Positions 1-4,478 of a DNA stretch of 5,035 nt are shown piece after piece. The notes beneath the pieces were generated by a model. It was not told where the DNA came from, searched no databases, and saw only the letters and a program-made list of their open reading frames with translations. Source of the DNA: an uncultured Microbacteriaceae bacterium (lineage in GTDB: Bacteria > Actinomycetota > Actinomycetes > Actinomycetales > Microbacteriaceae); NCBI GenBank assembly GCA_946481135.1, contig CAMLMQ010000200.1, positions 1-5,035 on the forward strand, read 5' to 3'. Both the position numbers and the translations under genes were made by a program. Every line of letters starts with the position of its first letter. Within the stretch, counting starts at the first letter, position 1.

Positions 1-785
1 GCATCGCCCGCGCGTGGCAGATGGAGGAGGAGGCGACGCACCGCGCGATCATGCTCTCGCACCTCACGGGGGCGCCGCTCTACGTCGTGCACGTCTCCGC
101 GAAGCAGGCGGTCGAGCAGCTCGCCGCCGCCCGCGACCGCGGCCAGAACGTGTTCGGCGAGACCTGTCCGCAGTACCTGTACCTCTCGCTCGAGGAGCAG
201 CTCGGCGCGGTGAGCGACGAGTGGGGCGACTTCGAGGGCGCGAAGTGGGTGTGCTCGACGCCGTTGCGCTCGCGCGCGGAGGGGCACCAGGACCACATGT
301 GGCGGGCCCTGCGCACGAACGACCTGCAGATGGTGTCGACCGACCATTGCCCGTTCTGCATGAAGGGGCAGAAGGAGCTCGGGAAGGGCGACTTCCGCAA
401 GATCCCGAACGGCATCGGGTCGGTCGAGCACCGGATGGACCTGCTCTACCAGGGTGTCGTGACGGGCGAGCTCACCCTCGAACGCTTCGTCGAGGTCACG
501 TCCACGACCCCGGCGCGCATGTTCGGCATGTACGGCAAGAAGGGCATCATCGCCCCCGGGGCCGACGGGGATGTCGTGGTCTACGACCCGAACGGGCGCA
601 CGACGATCTCCGCCGCGACGCACCACATGAACATGGACCACTCCGCGTGGGAGGGCTTCGAGATCGACGGCCACGTCGACACCGTCCTCAGCCGCGGCAA
701 GGTGCTCATCGACGGCGGTCAGTACCTCGGATCCAAGGGCGACGGCCGCTTCGTCAAGCGCGGCCTCTCGCAGTACCTCGTCTGA
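1..785 (+). CDS. hydA: Dihydropyrimidinase / D-hydantoinase, C-terminal part (5' truncated by window)
   Basis: Zn-dependent cyclic amidohydrolase, cytosolic. The family hydrolyses 5,6-dihydropyrimidines to N-carbamoyl-beta-amino acids (second step of reductive uracil/thymine breakdown), and many members also open hydantoins. The first whole codon is at base 3; 260 residues are visible before TGA at 783-785. Seen: YVVHVS with its His at 90-92 (a metal ligand, equivalent to His239 of the Bacillus D-hydantoinase as I recall it); GETCPQYLYL at 162-191; STDHCPF with the metal-ligand Asp at 342-344; GQKELGKGDF followed by KIPNG, whose Asn at 408-410 contacts substrate in the family; and the C-terminal GADGDVVVYDPN and ETHHM-like ATHHM stretch. 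Family length is about 460-480 residues, so roughly 210 are missing upstream, including the HxH motif, the carboxylated Lys and another metal His. The segment between GETCPQYLYL and FEGAKWV looks a few residues longer than in Bacillus. Family assignment is firm; hydantoinase versus dihydropyrimidinase preference cannot be read here. Confidence 0.95.
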   Translation, partial: IARAWQMEEEATHRAIMLSHLTGAPLYVVHVSAKQAVEQLAAARDRGQNVFGETCPQYLYLSLEEQLGAVSDEWGDFEGAKWVCSTPLRSRAEGHQDHMWRALRTNDLQMVSTDHCPFCMKGQKELGKGDFRKIPNGIGSVEHRMDLLYQGVVTGELTLERFVEVTSTTPARMFGMYGKKGIIAPGADGDVVVYDPNGRTTISAATHHMNMDHSAWEGFEIDGHVDTVLSRGKVLIDGGQYLGSKGDGRFVKRGLSQYLV

Positions 786-813
786 TGCGCACCACCATCC
801 TCCCCTCCTCCCG

Positions 814-879
814 CACTGCTCCAGCAGCGACGCGAGATGACCCCGCGCGCGGCCTCATGTCGCGTCACTGCTCCATCAG
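814..879. repeat. Two 14-base near-identical direct repeats, 52 bases apart
   Basis: CACTGCTCCAGCAG (814-827) and CACTGCTCCATCAG (866-879) differ at one position. Each copy is also locally self-complementary: CTGCT-CC-AGCAG (816-827) in the first, and CACTG-CTCCAT-CAGTG (866-881) in the second. The second can extend to a 9-pair stem (862-870 with 877-885) if two G-U pairs are allowed. The 52-base offset is close to five turns of B-DNA, so proteins bound to both copies would face the same side of the helix. This is seen in the sequence; the protein-binding role is inference. Confidence 0.6.
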
Positions 880-881
880 TG
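814..881. promoter_or_regulatory. 68-base imperfect palindrome, candidate composite operator or RNA hairpin
   Basis: Folding the sequence around the 847/848 midpoint gives 27 complementary pairs out of 34. The mismatches are at left-arm positions 819, 821, 822, 828, 836, 841 and 842. The centre is CCGCGCGCGG (843-852). Flanking it are GACGCGAGATGA (829-840) and TCATGTCGCGTC (855-866), 11 of 12 complementary. The outer blocks CACTG (814-818) and CAGTG (877-881) also pair. It lies 29 bases after the dihydropyrimidinase stop and 55 bases before the oxidoreductase start, where a regulator site or an intercistronic RNA structure would sit. No U-tract follows, so it is not a classical intrinsic terminator. 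The structure is seen directly; the regulatory role is inferred and the cognate regulator is unknown. Confidence 0.6.
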
Positions 882-885
882 GCGT

Positions 886-923
886 CGATCGGGGGCCCCA
901 CCACGACGCCCTCGCCCCGATTG
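886..923 (+). promoter_or_regulatory. Stem-loop abutting the Shine-Dalgarno sequence of the oxidoreductase gene
   Basis: CGATCGGGG (886-894) can pair with CCCCGATTG (915-923) as nine consecutive pairs, one of them G-U, around a 20-base loop. The last paired base, G923, is the first G of the GGAGG ribosome binding site, so the stem ends on the ribosome landing site. It follows directly after the large palindrome. It could modulate translation of the downstream gene. A competing local GGGGCCCC self-complement at 892-899 makes the actual fold uncertain. Confidence 0.4.
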
Positions 924-927
924 GAGG
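923..927 (+). promoter_or_regulatory. Strong ribosome binding site that sets the GTG start at 937
   Basis: GGAGG lies nine bases before the GTG at 937-939. It decides this GTG start: no ATG lies nearby in frame, and the protein from here begins with MEFGAVLQT, a typical N-terminus for the family. Confidence 0.85.
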
Positions 928-936
928 TGCCTGACC

Positions 937-1953
937 GTGGAGTTCGGAGCGGTTCTTCAGACCAACCCGCCGGCGTCGCGGACGATCGCGCTCGCGAAAC
1001 TGGCGGAGCAACACGGGTTCAGCCACGTGTGGACGTTCGACTCGCACCTGCTGTGGCAGGAGCCGTACGTCATCTACAGCCAGATCCTCGCCGAGACGCG
1101 GCGGGTGAAGGTCGGCCCGTTCGTCACCAACCCGGCGACGCGCGACTGGACGGTCACGGCCTCCGTCTTCGCGACGCTCAACGAGATGTACGGCAACCGC
1201 ACGGTCGTCGGCATCGGCCGCGGGGATTCCGCGGTGCGGGTCACGAACGGCAAGCCGACGACGCTCACGGAGCTGCGCGAATCGATCCACGTCATCCGCG
1301 AGCTCGGCAACTCCCGCAGCGTCGAGTACAACGGCGCGACGCTGCAGTTCCCGTGGTCGAAGGGGTCCGAGCTCGAAGTGTGGGTCGCCGCCTACGGGCC
1401 GCTCGCCCTCAAGCTCACGGGCGAGGTCGGGGACGGCTTCATCCTGCAGCTCGCCGACGTCGACATCGCGAAGTGGATGATCCAGACCGTTCGGGATGCC
1501 GCCGAGGCCGCCGGTCGCGACCCCATGTCGATCACGTTCTGCGTCGCCGCGCCCTTCTACATCGGCGACGACTGGCAGCACATGCGCGACCAGTGCCGGT
1601 GGTTCGGCGGGATGGTGGGCAACCACGTCGCCGACATCGTCGCGAAATACGGGGCGTCGGGCGCCGTGCCGCAGGCGCTCACCGACTACATCGAGAAGCG
1701 CACGGGCTACGACTACAACACGCACGGCAAGGCCGGCAACGACCACGTCGACTTCGTGCCCGACGAGATCGTCGACCGGTTCTGCGTGCTCGGCACCGCC
1801 GCCGACCACATCGCGAAGCTCGAGGAGCTCAAGGCGATCGGCGTCGACCAGTTCGCCGGTTATCTCCAGCACGACAACAAGGAGGAGACCCTGCGCGTCT
1901 ACGGCGAGACCGTGATCCCGGCGCTCTCCGACTCGGTCACGGCGAAGAGCTGA
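937..1953 (+). CDS. LLM-class, putatively F420-dependent oxidoreductase (TIGR03842/CPS_4043-like)
   Basis: 338 residues, cytosolic, luciferase-like monooxygenase TIM-barrel family related to F420-dependent methylenetetrahydromethanopterin reductase (Mer). Seen: the N-terminal strand MEFGAVLQT; LAEQHGFSHVWTFDSHLLW (about 22-40); GPFVTNPATRDWTVTAS (60-76); GIGRGDSAVRVTNG (92-105), the conserved family core; WVAAYGPLAL and GEVGDGFIL (about 149-170); and the C-terminal QFAGYLQHDNKEET. The whole length reads like the TIGR03842 family, recognised from memory rather than by a search. As I recall, this family has an actinobacterial and a proteobacterial clade, no proven reaction, and frequent proximity to dihydropyrimidinase genes. 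GTG start with GGAGG nine bases upstream. It ends five bases before the GTG of permease 1, so it probably shares a transcript with the importer. The cofactor could be F420 or FMN. A redox role on a pyrimidine-related substrate is inference. Confidence 0.88.
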   Translation: MEFGAVLQTNPPASRTIALAKLAEQHGFSHVWTFDSHLLWQEPYVIYSQILAETRRVKVGPFVTNPATRDWTVTASVFATLNEMYGNRTVVGIGRGDSAVRVTNGKPTTLTELRESIHVIRELGNSRSVEYNGATLQFPWSKGSELEVWVAAYGPLALKLTGEVGDGFILQLADVDIAKWMIQTVRDAAEAAGRDPMSITFCVAAPFYIGDDWQHMRDQCRWFGGMVGNHVADIVAKYGASGAVPQALTDYIEKRTGYDYNTHGKAGNDHVDFVPDEIVDRFCVLGTAADHIAKLEELKAIGVDQFAGYLQHDNKEETLRVYGETVIPALSDSVTAKS

Positions 1954-1958
1954 TCGGC

Positions 1959-2849
1959 GTGAAGCGCGCGGCCGCGATCGGGTGGGGGGCTCTCGGCATC
2001 CTCGCGGTCGCGGTCGCGTGGGAGGCGTACAAGTTCCTCGGCCCGGCCGAGGGCGTCACGATCGGCGCGATCGACGGCGAGACCGGGTCGGGCGTGATGA
2101 TCCTGCCCCGCACCCACGACCGCGCGATGCCGCACCTGTGGGACATGGTCGCGCGCCTCTTCGAGTCGACGAGCGGCGGCTCGACGCCCGCGCTGTGGGT
2201 CACGGTGGTCTCGGCGGCCGGGGTGACGCTCGGCATCGCCGCGGTCGGGTGGGTGATCGGCGTCGTGGTCGGGATGCTGCTGGGCCTCGCGATGCAGCGG
2301 TGGCGGCTCGCCGAGGCGGGGCTGCTGCCGTGGATCGTCGTGAGCCAGACCGTGCCCCTCATCGCCTTCGCCCCGGTCGTCAACGCGATCGGCAACCAGC
2401 TCGCCCGCAGCGGCGTGCCGTGGGAGCAGGGCGTGTCGGTCGCGCTCATCGCGTCGTATCTCGCGTTCTTCCCCGTCGCGGTGGGGGCGCTCCGCGGCCT
2501 CGGGTCGCCCGACGCGATCCACGTCGACCTCATGCGCACCTACGCCGCCGGCTACCTGCCGACCCTGCTCAAGCTGCGGCTGCCCGCCGCCGTGCCCTAC
2601 CTGCTGCCCGCACTGCGCCTCGCCGCCGCGAACGCCGTCATCGGCGCGGTCGTCGCCGAGGTGTCGATCGGCATGCGCGGGGGCATCGGACGGATGCTCA
2701 TCCAGCTCGCCGGTCAGGGGTCGAGCGACCCCGCCGCCCCGTGGGGTCCGACGTTCGGCTCGATCGCCCTCGGCCTCGTCGCCGCCGGATCGGTCGCGCT
2801 GCTCGGACTCGCCCTGTCGAAGTACCGCCGAGGAGAGGCTCCCGCATGA
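1959..2849 (+). CDS. ABC importer permease 1 (binding-protein-dependent, SsuC/TauC-like superfamily)
   Basis: 296 residues, inner-membrane channel subunit. Likely membrane segments are near 5-27, 82-112, 122-142, 159-178, 213-236 and 266-287. The cytoplasmic coupling (EAA) loop is visible at about 190-221: DLMRTYAAGYLPTLLKLRLP followed by AAVPYLLPALRL, which docks on the ATPase. The start is taken as GTG 1959, five bases after the oxidoreductase stop; the ribosome site is weak (GAAGAG, 1944-1949), so translation may depend on coupling to the preceding gene. The next in-frame ATG (2097-2099) would delete the first membrane segment. The 3' end overlaps the ATPase start by four bases (ATGA, 2846-2849). 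About 20 extra residues, probably extracytoplasmic, lie between the first membrane segment and the ILPRTHDRAMP stretch compared with permease 2. Substrate cannot be read from the permease; context suggests a pyrimidine-like compound. Confidence 0.9.
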   Translation: MKRAAAIGWGALGILAVAVAWEAYKFLGPAEGVTIGAIDGETGSGVMILPRTHDRAMPHLWDMVARLFESTSGGSTPALWVTVVSAAGVTLGIAAVGWVIGVVVGMLLGLAMQRWRLAEAGLLPWIVVSQTVPLIAFAPVVNAIGNQLARSGVPWEQGVSVALIASYLAFFPVAVGALRGLGSPDAIHVDLMRTYAAGYLPTLLKLRLPAAVPYLLPALRLAAANAVIGAVVAEVSIGMRGGIGRMLIQLAGQGSSDPAAPWGPTFGSIALGLVAAGSVALLGLALSKYRRGEAPA

Positions 2850-3649
2850 CCACCCCCGCAGCCGCTCCCGCCGTGAAGGCCTCCGGCGTCGGCAAGGCGT
2901 TCCCGACGAAGACCGGCGAGGTCGTGGCGCTCACGGGCGTCGACCTCGAGGTCGCGGAGGGCGAATTCGTCTCGCTCATCGGCCCGTCGGGATGCGGCAA
3001 GTCGACCCTGCTGCGTCTCATCGCCGACCTCGACCCCGCGTCGACCGGGTCGCTGGAGATCTTCGGCAAGCCCGCCCGTCGCGCCCGTCTCGACCAGGAC
3101 TACGGCATCGCGTTCCAGCAGTCGGGACTCCTCCCGTGGCGCACGGTGGGGGAGAACATGGCGCTGCCGCTCGAGCTGCACCGCGTGTCGGCGGCGGCCC
3201 GCAAGGCCCGCATCGCGGAACTCGCCGAGCTCGTCGGCCTCACCGACTTCGTCGACCGCTACCCCGACCAGCTCTCCGGCGGGATGCAGCAGCGCGTCGC
3301 GATCGCGCGGGCGCTCGCCGAGCATCCCCGGCTGCTGCTCATGGACGAGCCGTTCGGCGCGCTCGACGAGATGACGCGCGAGTACCTCCAGGGCGAGCTC
3401 GCACGCATCACCGCCGAGACGGGCGCGGCCGTGGTGTTCGTGACCCACAGCATCCCCGAGGCGGTGTTCCTCTCCGATCGTGTCGTCGTGATGAGCCCGC
3501 GGCCGGGGCGCATCACCGATGTCGTCGAGACGGGTCTCCGGGGCAGCCGCGACGAGGCGCTGCGCGAGTCGCCGGCGTACTTCGCGAAGGTGACCGAGGT
3601 GCGCGAGGCCCTGCACGGCACCCCCGTCGAGCGGGCGAACGAGCGATGA
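2846..3649 (+). CDS. ABC importer ATP-binding protein (NrtD/SsuB/TauB-like)
   Basis: 267 residues, peripheral membrane ATPase that presumably works as a homodimer under the two permeases. All nucleotide-binding elements are present: Walker A GPSGCGKST (46-54); Q-loop FQQSGLLPW (90-98); signature LSGGMQQR (143-150); Walker B LLLMDEP with Asp167 and catalytic Glu168; D-loop GALD (171-174); switch His201 in VTHSIPEA. The VTHSIPEAVFLSDRVVVMSPRPG stretch and the FGALDEMTR motif are typical of the nitrate/sulfonate/taurine and NMT1-linked importer ATPases. The start ATG overlaps the permease 1 stop (ATGA), and AGGAG at 2831-2835 is its ribosome site. The end overlaps the permease 2 start in the same way, pointing to coupled translation of all three subunits. 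Length is normal for the family and the protein looks intact. Confidence 0.95.
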   Translation: MTTPAAAPAVKASGVGKAFPTKTGEVVALTGVDLEVAEGEFVSLIGPSGCGKSTLLRLIADLDPASTGSLEIFGKPARRARLDQDYGIAFQQSGLLPWRTVGENMALPLELHRVSAAARKARIAELAELVGLTDFVDRYPDQLSGGMQQRVAIARALAEHPRLLLMDEPFGALDEMTREYLQGELARITAETGAAVVFVTHSIPEAVFLSDRVVVMSPRPGRITDVVETGLRGSRDEALRESPAYFAKVTEVREALHGTPVERANER

Positions 3650-4431
3650 CCCTTCGGCAGGCTCAGGACGGCAGCCCCGCGCTGCCGACGTGGGTGCGCC
3701 TCGTCGCGCCCGTCGTCGTCGGGGTCGTGCTCCTCGCGGTGTGGGTCGTGTGGGTCGACGTGATCGGGGCACCGCGTGCGCTGCCGAGTCCCGGCGCCGT
3801 CGTGACCGAACTCGTGAACCGCTGGCCGATCATCTCCGAGGATGTGGTCGTCACCGCCACGAACGCCCTCGTCGGTCTGCTCGCCGGAACGCTCGTCGGC
3901 ATCCTGCTCGCCGGACTCGCCGCGACGATCCGGCCGCTCGACGGGATGCTGGCGCCCCTCGTCGCCGCCATCGCGGTCGTGCCGATCGTCGCGATCACGC
4001 CGATCCTCAACACGGCGTTCGGGGCGTCGAGCCAGTTCGGGCGCCAGGTCGTCGCCGCGATCGCCGTCTTCGTGCCGATCTTCGTCAACGTGCTCCGCGG
4101 CCTCCGACAGACCCGGGCGGTGCACCGCGATCTGTTCCGGGCGTCCGCCGCGACGGGCGGGCAGACGTTCCGGCGCCTCACGCTGCCGACGGCGCTGCCC
4201 TACCTCCTGACCGGACTGCGGATCGCCGCGTCACTCGCCGTCATCTCGGCGCTCGTCGCCGAGTACTTCGGCGGGCCCAAGGACGGCATCGGCACGGGCA
4301 TCGCGAGCTACGCGTCGAGCCGCGCCGCTCTCGCCTGGGCCTACGTCGCCGGCGGCATCGCCATCGGCCTCCTCTTCTTCCTCGTCACCTCGCTCCTCGA
4401 GCGGATCGTGGCGAGGCGATCGCCGGTCTGA
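3646..4431 (+). CDS. ABC importer permease 2 (binding-protein-dependent, SsuC/TauC-like superfamily)
   Basis: 261 residues, the second membrane subunit and distinct from permease 1, so the channel is probably a heterodimer. Likely membrane segments are near 19-40, 70-92, 101-121, 134-152, 185-207 and 228-250. The LPSPGAVVTEL box follows the first segment (46-56). The coupling loop is at about 162-195: DLFRASAATGGQTFRRLTLP, then TALPYLLTGLRIAA. It starts at the ATG overlapping the ATPase stop (ATGA, 3646-3649). Residues 2-9 (TLRQAQDG) are encoded by a short dispersed-repeat-like sequence and are probably not ancestral coding. An alternative start is GTG 3694 (just before the first membrane segment), but it has no ribosome site. 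A perfect hairpin spans the stop codon. Confidence 0.9.
   Translation: MTLRQAQDGSPALPTWVRLVAPVVVGVVLLAVWVVWVDVIGAPRALPSPGAVVTELVNRWPIISEDVVVTATNALVGLLAGTLVGILLAGLAATIRPLDGMLAPLVAAIAVVPIVAITPILNTAFGASSQFGRQVVAAIAVFVPIFVNVLRGLRQTRAVHRDLFRASAATGGQTFRRLTLPTALPYLLTGLRIAASLAVISALVAEYFGGPKDGIGTGIASYASSRAALAWAYVAGGIAIGLLFFLVTSLLERIVARRSPV
3650..3669. repeat. Short dispersed-repeat-like sequence within the permease 2 start region
   Basis: CCCTTCGGCAGGCTCAGGAC resembles the CCCTTCGACAGGCTCAGGG-type short intergenic repeat that I recall as widely scattered in high-GC actinobacterial genomes. Such repeats give LRQAQD or, on the other strand, LSLPKG peptides when they fall in reading frames, as here. It starts with the base right after the ATGA junction. 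Only one convincing copy is in this window, so repeat status rests on recognition and not on copies seen. Confidence 0.55.
3669..3687 (+). other. Perfect 7-pair stem-loop near the 5' end of permease 2
   Basis: CGGCAGC (3669-3675) pairs with GCTGCCG (3681-3687) around a 5-base loop. The repeat just upstream also contains CGGCAG (3655-3660), which could pair with the same right arm, giving two alternative folds. It lies within the first 14 codons of permease 2, where mRNA structure can affect initiation. The effect is inferred; such stems are not rare in DNA this GC-rich. Confidence 0.35.
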
Positions 4432-4436
4432 CCGGC
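4422..4436 (+). other. Hairpin spanning the permease 2 stop codon
   Basis: GCCGGT (4422-4427) and ACCGGC (4431-4436) form a perfect 6-pair stem with a 3-base loop; the TGA stop (4429-4431) lies partly in the loop. No U-tract follows. It sits between the membrane subunits and the substrate-binding protein, where a hairpin can stabilise or partly separate the downstream message. The role is inferred. Confidence 0.4.
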
Positions 4437-4467
4437 ACCCTCCCTCGGTACCACCGCACCACCGATG

Positions 4468-4473
4468 AAAGGA
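4468..4473 (+). promoter_or_regulatory. Ribosome binding site of the substrate-binding protein
   Basis: AAAGGA ends five bases before ATG 4479 and supports that start. The 47-base gap (4432-4478) otherwise holds the tail of the stop-codon hairpin and a tandem ACCACCG pair (4450-4456, 4458-4464). I see no convincing -10/-35 promoter there. Confidence 0.7.
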
Positions 4474-4478
4474 CACCC

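Noticed and set aside
843..852. CCGCGCGCGG as an independent Z-DNA-like or restriction-type element
   Set aside because: Short alternating CG runs are common in this composition. It is better explained as the centre of the larger palindrome.
829..866. Intrinsic transcription terminator after hydA
   Set aside because: A strong GC-rich stem exists, but no U-tract follows. It was kept as a palindrome of unknown role; termination by structure alone cannot be excluded.
14..934. Open + strand frame over hydA and the spacer
   Set aside because: It overlaps hydA completely out of frame and has an Arg/Pro/Gly-rich composition without motifs; it is a shadow of hydA.
786..936. TPP riboswitch, considered because of the THI5-like importer
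   Set aside because: CTGATGCG at 782-789 superficially recalls one conserved element, but the paired conserved segments of the TPP aptamer are not present, and the importer start is over 1 kb away.
865..1872. Long antisense open frame opposite the oxidoreductase gene
   Set aside because: Low-complexity Asp/Arg/Val composition and no recognisable domain. The sense protein is a clear family match.
837..1958. Long open frame running in from the spacer, overlapping the oxidoreductase gene and continuous with permease 1
   Set aside because: The part before 1959 translates to Arg/Gly-rich sequence with no family resemblance, a normal by-product of GC-rich third positions. Only the part from GTG 1959 on looks like a protein.
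2714..4125. Overlapping antisense frames opposite the ATPase and permease 2
   Set aside because: They mirror the codons of intact ABC genes, are Arg/Ala/Glu/Asp-rich and lack motifs. The LSLPKG peptide in one is just the repeat read on the opposite strand.
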